From Mesoflavibacter profundi (GTDB taxonomy: Bacteria; Bacteroidota; Bacteroidia; Flavobacteriales; Flavobacteriaceae), in assembly GCF_014764305.1 (NCBI RefSeq), contig NZ_CP061703.1, positions 2,399,501-2,463,500 of the forward strand: a DNA stretch of 64,000 nt, in the 5' to 3' direction. The position numbers and the translations under genes were made by a program. Positions 26,359-35,926 of this stretch are shown here, one piece after another. The notes beneath the pieces are model-generated. The model was not told the DNA's origin and searched no databases. It worked only from the letters and a program-made list of their open reading frames with translations. Every line of letters starts with the position of its first letter. The stretch's first letter is position 1.

Positions 26359-28043
26359 AATATAAATTGTTTTTAATAATTGTTTTCCTTTCATTTTTCA
26401 ATTGTAATAAAGACAAAAAACTAACAAAAGAAGGTGTAATTTCAGATAAAGCCATGATAGTTTCAGCAAGAACTGAAGCTTCAAAAATAGGAGTAGAGAT
26501 CCTTAAAAAAGGCGGAAATGCTTTTGATGCCATGATAGCAACCGATTTAGCTTTGGCGGTTTGTTATCCGTATGCTGGAAATATTGGTGGCGGCGGATTT
26601 ATGGTTTACCGACTTGAAAACGGAACTATTGGTGCGTTAGATTATCGTGAAAAAGCACCACTTGCAGCTACAAAACAAATGTATTTGGATAGTTTGGGTA
26701 ATGTCATCCCAAATTTAAGTACAAAAGGCGGATTGGCAGTTGGCGTACCAGGTACTGTTGCTGGTTTATTTGCAGTACATGACAAGTTTGGAAGTTTACC
26801 CATTCAAACCATTATGCAACCTGTGATAGATTTGGCTAATCGTGGTTTTGTGGTCACTAAAAAGCAACAAGCTGTTTTAGATGAAAAACGAAAAGATTTT
26901 CTTGAAGTTAATAAAGACACTATTCTGTTTGCTAAACAATGGAAAGCAGGAGATACCATTAAAAATAAACAGATAGCACAAACGTTGGTCAAAATTATGA
27001 TAGATGGTCGTGATGCTTTTTATGAAGGTGAAATTGCAGATTCTATCGCTAATTTCATCCAAAGAAATGGCGGAATAATCACAAAAGAAGATCTTGCAAA
27101 GTATGAAGCCAAATGGCGAGATCCAATAACCTTTGCTTATGATGATTTAAAGATCATTTCTATGTCACCGCCATCAAGTGGTGGAATTTGTTTAGCACAA
27201 ATTATGAAACAAATTGAACCTTATGAATTAAGTGAGTTTGGGCATAATTCCCTTAAATCCATTCAAGTAATTACAGAAGCCGAAAGACGTGCGTATGCTG
27301 ATCGAAGTTTTTATTTAGGCGATCCTGATTTTGTAAACATTCCGCAAGACCAATTAATTAGCGAAAGTTACGCGTCTAATAGGATGAAAGATTTTAGTTT
27401 TGAGTCAGCAACGCCTTCAACAAATATAAAACATGGCGATGTTCAGGTTATTGAAAGTGACGAAACAACGCATTATTCTATTGTCGATCAATTCGGTAAT
27501 GCAGTTGCTGTAACCACAACATTAAACTCTGGTTATGGTTCTAAATTGTATTCAGAAGGATTAGGTTTCTTTTTTAATAACGAAATGGATGATTTTTCAA
27601 GTAAACCAGGCGAACCAAATGTATACGGATTAATTGGAGCAGAAGCAAACAGTATCTTACCTGAAAAACGTATGCTAAGTTCTATGACGCCAACTATTGT
27701 TGAAAAAGACGGAAAATTATATATGGTTGTTGGTACACCTGGCGGATCTACCATTATCACTAGTGTGATGCAAGCTATAATTAATGTGCATGAGTTTGAC
27801 ATGAGTATGCAAGAAGCGGTAGAAGCACCTAGATTTCATCATCAATGGTTGCCTGACGAAATTAGAGTAGAGCCAAACGCTTTTAATGAAGAGTTGACTA
27901 ATAAATTAGAAGAAAAAGGGTATATTATAAACACAAATCGTACACCTGTAATTGGTAAAGTAGATGCTATTTTAGTAAAAGAAAACGGGCAATTAGAAGG
28001 TGGCGCAGATCCAAGAGGAGACGATACCGCAGTTGGATTTTAA
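26355..28043 (+). CDS. ggt: Gamma-glutamyltransferase lipoprotein
   Basis: Periplasmic or surface N-terminal-nucleophile hydrolase that cleaves glutathione and other gamma-glutamyl compounds. The 562-residue proenzyme has a lipoprotein signal (FFNCNK, Cys17), the large-subunit motif GGNAFDA and YAGNIGGGGFMVY, and the autoprocessing site ETTHYSIVDQFGNAVAVT, whose first Thr becomes the nucleophile of the small subunit. GSTIITSVMQ and AVEAPRFHHQW are also conserved. Membrane anchoring by a lipid is a frequent Bacteroidota variant. Confidence 0.92.
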   Translation: MKYKLFLIIVFLSFFNCNKDKKLTKEGVISDKAMIVSARTEASKIGVEILKKGGNAFDAMIATDLALAVCYPYAGNIGGGGFMVYRLENGTIGALDYREKAPLAATKQMYLDSLGNVIPNLSTKGGLAVGVPGTVAGLFAVHDKFGSLPIQTIMQPVIDLANRGFVVTKKQQAVLDEKRKDFLEVNKDTILFAKQWKAGDTIKNKQIAQTLVKIMIDGRDAFYEGEIADSIANFIQRNGGIITKEDLAKYEAKWRDPITFAYDDLKIISMSPPSSGGICLAQIMKQIEPYELSEFGHNSLKSIQVITEAERRAYADRSFYLGDPDFVNIPQDQLISESYASNRMKDFSFESATPSTNIKHGDVQVIESDETTHYSIVDQFGNAVAVTTTLNSGYGSKLYSEGLGFFFNNEMDDFSSKPGEPNVYGLIGAEANSILPEKRMLSSMTPTIVEKDGKLYMVVGTPGGSTIITSVMQAIINVHEFDMSMQEAVEAPRFHHQWLPDEIRVEPNAFNEELTNKLEEKGYIINTNRTPVIGKVDAILVKENGQLEGGADPRGDDTAVGF

Positions 28044-28053
28044 AACATCAAAT

Positions 28054-28171
28054 ACGTCAGTTCGAGTGATTTTTTGTAACGACTAAAAGATGGTAATTAA
28101 AAGTTGGTCACTTATCGTAGTCAAAGTGAGTAGAAGTGTTTTGAAATAGAATAAAAAATTGTATCGAGAAC
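28054..28171. repeat. Dispersed intergenic repeat, copy C (expanded)
   Basis: Left edge ACGTCAGTTCGAGTGA and right edge AAATTGTATCGAGAAC match copies A and B, but ~80 bp of other palindromic DNA (TCACTT...AAGTGA) lies between them, as if a second repeat unit was inserted. It fills the gap between ggt and the next gene. Confidence 0.55.
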
Positions 28172-28213
28172 AATTTTAATTTCGAATGATAAGTTTTTGA
28201 AAATCTCAATATT

Positions 28214-28942
28214 ATGGCAATAAAAGCAAAGAAAATATTTAAAATAATTTTAGGAGTAATTATCTTTTTTACTCTTCCATCACTACTGTTTTTTGGATTT
28301 GTATACTTTAAATATGCAGAAGATTTACCTCAAATAAATCCAACAGAAAAAGCCAATGTATTAGCTAATAAAATGTTAGAGGCTTTAGATTACGAGGCTT
28401 TTAAAAATACCGATTATATAGAGTTTACTTTTAAACAAAGACACAAGTACCAATGGAACAAATTAGAAAACACCTGTAATGTGTTTTGGAGTCATTTTAA
28501 AGTAGAACTAGATTTAAATGACAAAAGCAACTCCAAAGTATTTGTACAAGATCAATCGTATAATGGCGTAGAAAAAGACAAATATGTCCAAAAAGCAATA
28601 GATTATTTTAATAACGATACGTTTTGGTTAGTAGCGCCATACAAAGTTTTTGATGCTGGCACAAAACGAAGTATTGCCAAAAACGAAGACGGAGAAGAAG
28701 GTTTGTTAGTTACTTACACAAAAGGCGGAAGTACACCAGGCGATTCTTATTTATGGCATTTAGACGAGAATTATAAACCTAAAAGCTTTCAAATGTGGGT
28801 AGATATTTTGCCAATTGGCGGTTTAGAAGCAACTTGGAGCGACTGGAAAACCACCGAAACTAATGCGCAATTACCAACCTTTCATAAATTTATGTTTTTA
28901 GGTTTAGAGTTGGATGATATAAAAACTTCAAGGTCAGAATAA
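28214..28942 (+). CDS. Membrane-anchored protein of unknown function
   Basis: Not recognised as a named family. The 242 residues begin with a membrane helix (about 9-29, IILGVIIFFTLPSLLFFGFV) and continue as a soluble domain with YIEFTFKQRHKYQWNK, NVFWSHFKVELDL and a C-terminal MWVDILPIGGLEATW repeat of aromatic residues. It looks like a lipid- or ligand-binding beta-rich domain on the periplasmic side. Similar proteins occur in flavobacteria with no known role. It stands alone; the next 105 bases hold a hairpin (TAGCTGTT..AACAGCTA). Confidence 0.6.
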   Translation: MAIKAKKIFKIILGVIIFFTLPSLLFFGFVYFKYAEDLPQINPTEKANVLANKMLEALDYEAFKNTDYIEFTFKQRHKYQWNKLENTCNVFWSHFKVELDLNDKSNSKVFVQDQSYNGVEKDKYVQKAIDYFNNDTFWLVAPYKVFDAGTKRSIAKNEDGEEGLLVTYTKGGSTPGDSYLWHLDENYKPKSFQMWVDILPIGGLEATWSDWKTTETNAQLPTFHKFMFLGLELDDIKTSRSE

Positions 28943-29020
28943 AGACACGAATTTCACGAATTATCACAAATTTGTTTGCCTAATAATTACTAAGAAATAT
29001 AAAGTTTAACTGCATAATTA

Positions 29021-29039
29021 TAGCTGTTGCTAACAGCTA
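29021..29039. terminator. Weak hairpin downstream of the 28214 gene
   Basis: Arms TAGCTGTT and AACAGCTA around loop GCT; no T run follows, so only a possible transcript end between two convergent genes. Confidence 0.3.
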
Positions 29040-29048
29040 ACAGCTTAA

Positions 29049-29573
29049 CTACTTACTCTTCTGCCCAACAAACTGTTGTTCTTTCAGTTTAAATAAAACG
29101 TTAAACGTCGTTAAACTACCATAAATACGTGTAATATATTGCTGTAAATCTATTTTTTCTTGTTCTTCAAGATTACTAGAATTTATTTTTTGTTCCATAA
29201 CGCGCAAACGATCACGAACCATTGTTATTTTATGAAAAAAGTCTTCAATTTTTATTTCTTTACTTTTTAGGTTTTGGTCTGCAGGTTTTAGCTCCATAAT
29301 ACCGCCTTTCCATTTATCGCCAATATACACAACTTCAGAAACATCACTATATTTTTTTAAGATACTTACCAAGCTACTTTCAATATCAAAAAAGCTAACC
29401 GTATCAACTTCGTTTTCGGCAGCTTCAATAGTTTCAAAATCATCATCTAAAGGTATGGTTTCTAAACCGTTTTCAATAAATGTTACCCAATATTGTTGGC
29501 TATCTACATTGGTAACAACGCCTTTTCCGTATGATGTATGATTAATTCTTGATCCTATTCCTAAAAGTTTCAT
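29049..29573 (-). CDS. Small protein with PcrA-type Tudor-like domain
   Basis: A 174-residue cytoplasmic protein. Residues 1-45 (IGSRINHTSYGKGVVTNVDSQQYWVTF) resemble the Tudor-like C-terminal domain of UvrD/PcrA (compare VGNIVSHMRFGKGEV in the helicase at the window start), which binds RNA polymerase or nucleic acid. The remainder is helical, with an ExxKxEdFFHKItMvRDRLRVMEQK coiled segment. Function unknown. ATG 29573 is used because the 16 residues upstream of it lack homology-like character; the gene is divergent from uvrA, another nucleotide excision repair gene, which is suggestive but unproven. Confidence 0.65.
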   Translation of the reverse strand: MKLLGIGSRINHTSYGKGVVTNVDSQQYWVTFIENGLETIPLDDDFETIEAAENEVDTVSFFDIESSLVSILKKYSDVSEVVYIGDKWKGGIMELKPADQNLKSKEIKIEDFFHKITMVRDRLRVMEQKINSSNLEEQEKIDLQQYITRIYGSLTTFNVLFKLKEQQFVGQKSK

Positions 29574-29679
29574 TGGTATCTGTTTTTTAATTTCCGTGAC
29601 AACGAAAATATAAAAATTCACAAAGACTTCATTAAGAAAATGATAACTAATTGCACTTCAAAAAGAGTGATAAAAATCG

Positions 29680-29687
29680 TATCTTCG
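29680..29687 (+). promoter_or_regulatory. -7 element upstream of uvrA
   Basis: TATCTTCG, a common variant of TAnnTTTG, 38 nt before ATG 29726. The nearest TTG (29651-29653) is 26 nt away, longer than usual. Confidence 0.4.
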
Positions 29688-29725
29688 CAACTTTGCCAAT
29701 TCACAGATATTTGCTAAAAATTGCT

Positions 29726-32560
29726 ATGACAAATTTTGAAGAAAACATTGAAGTTAAAGGCGCAAGAGCACATAACTTAAAAAATATAGACGTTACTATT
29801 CCGCGAGAAAAACTAGTTGTAATTACTGGTTTGTCAGGAAGCGGAAAATCGTCTTTAGCGTTTGATACTATTTATGCCGAAGGACAACGTCGTTACATCG
29901 AAACATTTTCGGCGTACGCTAGACAATTTTTAGGCGGATTAGAACGACCAGATGTAGATAAAATTGATGGTTTGTCGCCCGTAATTGCTATAGAACAAAA
30001 AACAACCAGCAAATCGCCACGTTCTACCGTTGGTACCATTACCGAGATTTACGACTTTTTAAGACTATTATTCGCAAGAGGTAGTGACGCTTACAGTTAC
30101 AATACAGGCGAAAAAATGGTGAGTTACAGTGATGAGCAAATTAAAAAATTAATTACCGAAAGTTATAAAGGTAAGCGCATTAACGTCTTAGCACCAGTAA
30201 TTAGGTCTAGAAAAGGACATTATCGCGAGTTGTTTGAGCAAATTGCAAAACAAGGTTTTGTAAAGGTGAGAACAGATGGCGAAATTAGAGATTTGGTTAA
30301 AGGCATGAAACTAGATCGTTACAAAACGCACGATATAGAAATTGTTATAGATCGCCTTAAGATAGATGAAAATGTAGATAACGATAAGCGTTTAACCGAG
30401 ACAATTAATACAGCAATGTATCATGGTGATGACGTGTTAATGGTAATTGATCAAGATACACAAGAAGCACGTTATTTTAGCCGAAATTTGATGTGTCCAA
30501 GTTCTGGGATTTCTTATCCAAATCCAGAACCTAACAACTTTTCGTTTAACTCGCCAAAAGGTGCTTGTCCAAAATGTAACGGTATAGGAACGTTGTATCA
30601 AGTTAACGAGAAAAAAATAATTCCAGACGATTCTTTATCCATAAAAGCTGGTGCATTAGCTCCTCATGGACCAGAAAAAAAGAGCTGGATTTTTAAGCAG
30701 TTTGAAACTATTGCACAACGCTATAATTTTAAATTAACAGATCCGTACAAGTCTATTCCTGACGAAGCAAAGCAAGTGATTTTATATGGCGGAAATGAGA
30801 AGTTTTCTGTTGAAAGTAAAACATTAGGCATTACTAGAGATTATAAAATAGATTTTGAAGGTGTCGCTAATTTTATTGAAAACCAATACAATACAGCAGA
30901 ATCAACATCATTAAAACGTTGGGCAAAAGACTATATGGACAAAATTGAATGTCCAGAATGTGAAGGCAGTAGATTGCGTAAAGAGTCGCTTTATTTTAAA
31001 GTAAACGAAAAAAATATTGCTGAATTAGCCAATATGGACATTAGCGAGCTTTCTGCTTGGTTTGGCGATTTAGAACAACATTTAAGCAAAACGCAACTAA
31101 AAATTGCAGAAGAAATTATAAAGGAAATTCGTGCTAGAATTCAATTTTTATTAGATGTAGGATTAGATTATTTGTCGTTAAACCGAAGCTCAAAATCCTT
31201 ATCTGGTGGAGAAGCACAACGTATAAGGTTAGCAACACAAATAGGATCGCAGTTAGTTGGCGTGTTATATATTTTAGACGAACCTAGTATTGGCTTACAT
31301 CAACGCGATAACGAAAAGCTAATTAACAGTTTGGTGTCTTTACGTGATATTGGTAATTCGGTAATAGTTGTAGAGCACGATAAAGATATGATAGAACGTG
31401 CCGATCACGTCATAGATATAGGTCCGCGAGCAGGAAAACATGGAGGAGAAATTATAAGTGAAGGTACGCCAAATGCGTTATTAAAAGGTAACACCATTAC
31501 AGCGCAATACCTTAATGGTAAAATGGAAATAGAAATCCCTAAAAAGCGTCGTGAAGGTAATGGTAAGTTTTTAGAGCTTAAAGGCTGTACAGGTAATAAC
31601 TTAAAGAATGTTTCTGTAAAGTTTCCTTTAGGAAAAATGATAGGTGTTACAGGTGTTTCAGGAAGCGGAAAATCGACGTTAATTAATGAAACGTTGTATC
31701 CAATTTTAAACGCTCATTACTTTAATGGTGTTAAAAAACCAATGCCATACAAAAGCATTAAAGGTTTAGAACATATTGATAAAGTTATTGATATTAACCA
31801 ATCGCCAATTGGTCGTACACCACGAAGTAATCCTGCAACCTATACCAAAACTTTTGACGAAATACGTAGTCTTTTTGCCAAAATACCAGAAGCGATGATA
31901 CGTGGTTATAAACCAGGTAGATTTAGTTTTAATGTCGCTGGCGGACGTTGTGAAACCTGTAAAGGTGGCGGATTACGTGTAATAGAAATGAACTTTTTAC
32001 CAGATGTTTATGTAGAATGTGAAACGTGTCAAGGTAAACGCTTTAATCGCGAAACTTTAGAAATAAGATACAAAGGAAAAAGCATTAGTGATGTATTAGA
32101 TATGACCATTAATGAAGCGGTAGACTTTTTTGAAAACATTCCTAAAATTCATAAAAAACTTAAGACCATAAAAGATGTTGGATTAGGTTACATCACTTTA
32201 GGACAACAAAGTACAACGCTTTCTGGTGGAGAAGCGCAACGTATAAAATTAGCAACCGAGCTAAGTAAACGCGATACAGGAAATACTTTTTACATTTTAG
32301 ATGAACCAACAACAGGACTTCATTTTGAAGATATAAGAGTGTTAATGCAAGTGTTAAATAAATTAGCAAATAAAGGTAATACCGTGTTAATTATAGAGCA
32401 TAATTTAGATGTAATTAAAACGGTAGATTATATTATAGATATTGGTTATGAAGGCGGAAAAGGTGGCGGACAAGTAGTTGCTGAAGGTTCTCCAGAAGAA
32501 GTAGCAAAACATAAAAAGAGTCATACAGCACGATTTTTAAAGAAAGAATTAAACTCTTAA
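29726..32560 (+). CDS. uvrA: Excinuclease ABC subunit A
   Basis: Damage-recognition ATPase of nucleotide excision repair. The 944-residue protein has two ABC modules: Walker A GLSGSGKSS near residue 37 and GVSGSGKST near residue 640, ABC signatures SLSGGEAQRIRLATQIG and TLSGGEAQRIKLATELS, and Walker B YILDEPSIGLH and YILDEPTTGLH. Zinc sites are visible as CPKCNG/CPECEGSRL and CETCKGG...CETCQGKR. ATG 29726 gives the usual length; a longer open frame upstream has no conserved residues. Monocistronic, followed by a small membrane protein. Confidence 0.95.
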   Translation: MTNFEENIEVKGARAHNLKNIDVTIPREKLVVITGLSGSGKSSLAFDTIYAEGQRRYIETFSAYARQFLGGLERPDVDKIDGLSPVIAIEQKTTSKSPRSTVGTITEIYDFLRLLFARGSDAYSYNTGEKMVSYSDEQIKKLITESYKGKRINVLAPVIRSRKGHYRELFEQIAKQGFVKVRTDGEIRDLVKGMKLDRYKTHDIEIVIDRLKIDENVDNDKRLTETINTAMYHGDDVLMVIDQDTQEARYFSRNLMCPSSGISYPNPEPNNFSFNSPKGACPKCNGIGTLYQVNEKKIIPDDSLSIKAGALAPHGPEKKSWIFKQFETIAQRYNFKLTDPYKSIPDEAKQVILYGGNEKFSVESKTLGITRDYKIDFEGVANFIENQYNTAESTSLKRWAKDYMDKIECPECEGSRLRKESLYFKVNEKNIAELANMDISELSAWFGDLEQHLSKTQLKIAEEIIKEIRARIQFLLDVGLDYLSLNRSSKSLSGGEAQRIRLATQIGSQLVGVLYILDEPSIGLHQRDNEKLINSLVSLRDIGNSVIVVEHDKDMIERADHVIDIGPRAGKHGGEIISEGTPNALLKGNTITAQYLNGKMEIEIPKKRREGNGKFLELKGCTGNNLKNVSVKFPLGKMIGVTGVSGSGKSTLINETLYPILNAHYFNGVKKPMPYKSIKGLEHIDKVIDINQSPIGRTPRSNPATYTKTFDEIRSLFAKIPEAMIRGYKPGRFSFNVAGGRCETCKGGGLRVIEMNFLPDVYVECETCQGKRFNRETLEIRYKGKSISDVLDMTINEAVDFFENIPKIHKKLKTIKDVGLGYITLGQQSTTLSGGEAQRIKLATELSKRDTGNTFYILDEPTTGLHFEDIRVLMQVLNKLANKGNTVLIIEHNLDVIKTVDYIIDIGYEGGKGGGQVVAEGSPEEVAKHKKSHTARFLKKELNS

Positions 32561-32628
32561 TAATAAGCTAATTACAATTTTGTTAACACATTATGGTGTT
32601 TTGGTTATGTAACTTTATTTAACATTAA

Positions 32629-32814
<186 letters not shown>

Positions 32815-32842
32815 ATTGTAAAACGTTTAAAAACAGAATATT

Positions 32843-32875
32843 AAAAAGGTTGACTAAATTTAGTCAGCCTTTTTT
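32843..32875. terminator. Rho-independent terminator
   Basis: AAAAAGG-T-TGACTAAA / TTTAGTCA-G-CCTTTTTT stem with one internal mismatch, followed by a T run, downstream of the small membrane protein gene. Confidence 0.82.
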
Positions 32876-32954
32876 GTTTAAAAACTCAAAATACAACGAT
32901 GTAATCCTTTTATTTCTATTAAATTTGCTTGTTTGAATTTTTTAAAATAATAAT

Positions 32955-33644
32955 ATGAGAAAAGAACAACATCCTAAAGGTTGGAATGAAAAGAAAACAA
33001 ACGATTCTTGGGCGATTTTTAAAATCATGGGAGAGTTTGTTAACGGATTTGAAAAAATGAGTGCGATAGGACCAAGCGTATCTATCTTTGGATCTGCTCG
33101 TACAAAGCCAGAACATAAATACTATAAATTAGCAGAAGAAGTAGCTTCAAAAATCGTTAATGCAGGGTACGGTGTAATTACTGGTGGCGGACCAGGAATA
33201 ATGGAAGCTGGTAATAAAGGAGCACATTTAGCTGGCGGAACATCTGTTGGGTTAAATATAGAATTACCTTTTGAGCAACACGATAATCCTTACATAGATT
33301 CTGATAAAAGCTTAGACTTTGATTACTTCTTTGTTAGAAAAGTCATGTTTGTAAAATACTCGCAAGGATTTGTAGTTATGCCTGGTGGATTTGGAACTTT
33401 AGATGAGTTATTTGAAGCAATTACACTTATTCAAACTAATAAAATTGAAAAATTCCCGATTATTTTAGTTGGTACCGAGTTTTGGGAAGGATTAATGGAT
33501 TGGGTTAAAAAGACATTACTTGATAGCTTTGCTAATATAAGTCCTGGTGATATGGATTTAATACATTTAGTAGATACAGCAGATGAAGTTGTAGAAATTC
33601 TAGATAAATTTTATGAAGAATATAGGCTGAGTCCTAACTTTTAA
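32955..33644 (+). CDS. LOG-family protein (cytokinin riboside 5'-monophosphate phosphoribohydrolase-like, TIGR00730)
   Basis: A 229-residue nucleotide-5'-monophosphate nucleosidase of the LOG/YgdH/PpnN-like group, which releases the base from purine or pyrimidine NMPs. The signature motifs GGGPGIMEAGNKGA and PGGFGTLDELFEA are both present, in a Rossmann fold starting at VSIFGSART. Likely role is nucleotide turnover rather than cytokinin production. Gene stands alone and ends at a bidirectional terminator. Confidence 0.88.
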   Translation: MRKEQHPKGWNEKKTNDSWAIFKIMGEFVNGFEKMSAIGPSVSIFGSARTKPEHKYYKLAEEVASKIVNAGYGVITGGGPGIMEAGNKGAHLAGGTSVGLNIELPFEQHDNPYIDSDKSLDFDYFFVRKVMFVKYSQGFVVMPGGFGTLDELFEAITLIQTNKIEKFPIILVGTEFWEGLMDWVKKTLLDSFANISPGDMDLIHLVDTADEVVEILDKFYEEYRLSPNF

Positions 33645-33649
33645 AAATA

Positions 33650-33679
33650 AAAAAAGACCATTATTTAATGGTCTTTTTT
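33650..33679. terminator. Bidirectional rho-independent terminator
   Basis: Stem AAAAAAGACCATTA (33650-33663) / TAATGGTCTTTTTT (33666-33679), between the convergent LOG and acyltransferase genes. Confidence 0.88.
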
Positions 33680-33684
33680 ATTTT

Positions 33685-34575
33685 CTATAGGAAAGCTTCT
33701 GGTACTTTATCTCTGTGTTTCCAACGTTTGTGCGTCCATAAGTAATATTCTGGAGCATCATAAATTTGTTGTTCTACCAGTTTGAAAAACTGATCTGTGA
33801 TTTCGTAATCTTTATAATCATGAGGTTTTTCTGCAAGTGTAGTAATTGTAGTTTCGTAATAACCTCTTTTAACACGCTTTACAGCAAAAAATACAACAGT
33901 CATATCTAGGCGTTTAGCCATTAATTCTGCGCCAGTGTAAACAGGAACTTTAATTCCCATAAAATCTAACCAATGATAAGCTTTGTCTGGTTTTGGACTT
34001 TGGTCTGCAGCAAATCCATTTATAGTTAATTCTCCTTTATTTTTAGCTTTTTGTAAAACTTCAAAGGTTTCTTTTGTTGTTATTAAATAGGAATTATAAC
34101 GTGCTCTAATTCGTTTTACTAAGCGATCAAAATATTGGTTATTTAATCGTTTGTAAATAGCATAACCAGTATAATTAATATAGGTTTGAAGAATAAAAAT
34201 CCATTCCCAGCTAGCGTAATGAGCAGTCATCATAACAATGCTTCTACCTTCTTTTTCGTGTTTTTTAAGCTCTTCAATATTTTTAAAAGTGAAGCGTTTC
34301 TTCATTTCTTTTTCAGAAATAGTCATTGATTTTATAGCTTCAACAACCATATCACATAGATGATGATAGAATTTTTTTGTTATGGTTTTTATTTCAGCTT
34401 CAGATTTTTCAGGGAAAACAAGTCTTAAATTTTCCTTTACGGTTTTTTTTCTGTAGCCAATAATACGGTAGATCAAAATGTATAATCCATCAGAAAAAGC
34501 GTAAAGTAATCTAAAAGGTAAAATAGAGATTAACCACAAAAAAGGGTAGATTAATATGTAGGCAATAAATTGCAT
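33685..34575 (-). CDS. LpxL/HtrB-family lipid A (lysophospholipid) acyltransferase
   Basis: A 296-residue inner-membrane acyltransferase adding a secondary acyl chain to lipid A (or a related acyl-lipid). One N-terminal membrane helix (about 3-23, IAYILIYPFLWLISILPFRLL), then the catalytic motif HYASWEW (HxxxxE-type), ADQSPK and the C-terminal YYLWTHKRWK, which is diagnostic for this family. Convergent with the LOG gene, divergent from the rhomboid gene. The acyl donor is not predictable. Confidence 0.88.
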   Translation of the reverse strand: MQFIAYILIYPFLWLISILPFRLLYAFSDGLYILIYRIIGYRKKTVKENLRLVFPEKSEAEIKTITKKFYHHLCDMVVEAIKSMTISEKEMKKRFTFKNIEELKKHEKEGRSIVMMTAHYASWEWIFILQTYINYTGYAIYKRLNNQYFDRLVKRIRARYNSYLITTKETFEVLQKAKNKGELTINGFAADQSPKPDKAYHWLDFMGIKVPVYTGAELMAKRLDMTVVFFAVKRVKRGYYETTITTLAEKPHDYKDYEITDQFFKLVEQQIYDAPEYYLWTHKRWKHRDKVPEAFL

Positions 34576-34637
34576 GATGCGTTCTTAGTTTAGCTTGGCA
34601 AATATATAGTATATTTGAATGAAACTTAAATATTGAA

Positions 34638-35288
34638 ATGGGTAATTTAGCAATTGTTACAATAATTATAATCGCCGCAAACGTTATAATATCTTATAAA
34701 GGATTTGAAGATTATGGTTTTTTTGATAAGTATAAATTTAATGTTGGTGCCATAAAAAGAGGCGAACAATTTAGATTGTTTAGTTCTGGATTTTTACATG
34801 TAAATACACAACATTTGTTGTTTAACATGATTACGCTTTATTTTTTTGCTAACAATGTAATTGCTTATGTTGGCTCACTTAAATTTATAATTATTTATGT
34901 TATAAGTTTAATTGCAGGTGGATTATTGTCACTATATTTTCATAAAGATGAATATCATTACAGCGCAGTAGGCGCAAGTGGAGCAGTTACAGGTATTTTA
35001 TATGCTGCAATTTTATTAAATCCAGACATGAGTTTGTATTTCTTTTTTATTCCTGTTCCAATTCCTGGTTATGTTTTTGGTATTGGATATTTGTTATATT
35101 CTATCTACGGAATGAAAAAGCGAATTGGTAATATTGGTCACGATGCACATTTTGGAGGCGCAATCGGTGGTTATGTAACTACTTTAATTCTGGTTCCTTA
35201 TTTGTTTAAAATTAATTTAACAATGGTTGTTGTTTTAGCGTTACCAATTATTTTATTATTTGTAATGAAAAAGTTGGGTAAAATCTAA
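34638..35288 (+). CDS. Rhomboid-family intramembrane serine protease
   Basis: A 216-residue six-helix membrane protease. The oxyanion region HVNTQHLLFNM lies in the loop 1/helix 2 area, the catalytic Ser is in SAVGASGAVTGIL (GxSG) and the catalytic His in GHDAHFGGAIGGYV (last helix, HxxxGxxxG). This is the minimal GlpG-like core with no extra domain. Substrates unknown. Monocistronic. Confidence 0.9.
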   Translation: MGNLAIVTIIIIAANVIISYKGFEDYGFFDKYKFNVGAIKRGEQFRLFSSGFLHVNTQHLLFNMITLYFFANNVIAYVGSLKFIIIYVISLIAGGLLSLYFHKDEYHYSAVGASGAVTGILYAAILLNPDMSLYFFFIPVPIPGYVFGIGYLLYSIYGMKKRIGNIGHDAHFGGAIGGYVTTLILVPYLFKINLTMVVVLALPIILLFVMKKLGKI

Positions 35289-35295
35289 ACAAAAA

Positions 35296-35318
35296 AACTT
35301 CGATGTAATATCGAAGTT
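35296..35318. terminator. Bidirectional terminator
   Basis: Stem AACTTCGAT (35296-35304) / ATCGAAGTT (35310-35318). On the minus strand it is followed by a T7 run, so it best terminates the TlpA-like gene; a second small hairpin TTTCAC-GAAA-GTGAAA (35325-35340) adjoins it. Confidence 0.75.
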
Positions 35319-35349
35319 CTTGATTTTCACGAAAGTGAAATAAAAAAAT

Positions 35350-35862
35350 TTAATTCGCTAAAAGCTCAGCAACTTTATCTTCTAAAGCTTTACCACGAAG
35401 GTTTTTAGCTACAATTTTACCGTCTTTATCTAAAATGTAAGTCGCAGGAATAGATCTTACGCCATACGTTTGTGCTATAGGTTCTTGCCAACCTTGTAGG
35501 TTAGATACATGTTTCCAGGTTAATTTGTCTTGTTCTATAGCTTTTAACCATCGGTCTTTTTGTCCTGCTTTATCTAAAGACACTCCAACAATTTCTAAAC
35601 CTTTGTCGTGGTATTGGTTATACATTCTAACCACGTTTGGGTTTTCTTTTCTGCAGGGTCCACACCAACTAGCCCAAAAATCTAAAATAGTTACTTTAGA
35701 TTCTAAACTTGCTGTACTAAAAGAATTTCCATCAGGTGTAGGCGCAGTAAAAGTTGGTGCATAATCGCCAATGTTGGTTCCAAAAACGGTGATTTCATTA
35801 TTTTCTTCTTTACAAGAAAACAATGCTAAAACCGAAATAAATAATATTAAAGTGTTTTTCAT
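35350..35862 (-). CDS. TlpA-like thioredoxin-fold lipoprotein
   Basis: A 170-residue membrane-anchored periplasmic disulfide oxidoreductase. Lipoprotein signal with FSCKEE (Cys17), then a thioredoxin fold with the redox motif FWASWCGPCRKENP and the cis-Pro motif SIPATYIL. Proteins of this type reduce disulfides for cytochrome maturation or repair of exported proteins. No cytochrome genes are adjacent, so the partner is unknown. Divergent from mnmE across 64 bp; a TATATTTG -7-like element lies on the minus strand at 35887-35880. Confidence 0.88.
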   Translation of the reverse strand: MKNTLILFISVLALFSCKEENNEITVFGTNIGDYAPTFTAPTPDGNSFSTASLESKVTILDFWASWCGPCRKENPNVVRMYNQYHDKGLEIVGVSLDKAGQKDRWLKAIEQDKLTWKHVSNLQGWQEPIAQTYGVRSIPATYILDKDGKIVAKNLRGKALEDKVAELLAN

Positions 35863-35926
35863 TACAAATATGTTTCCAACAAATATAAACTATAAAAGTT
35901 GAATAAAATATGCATATTTTTGCACT

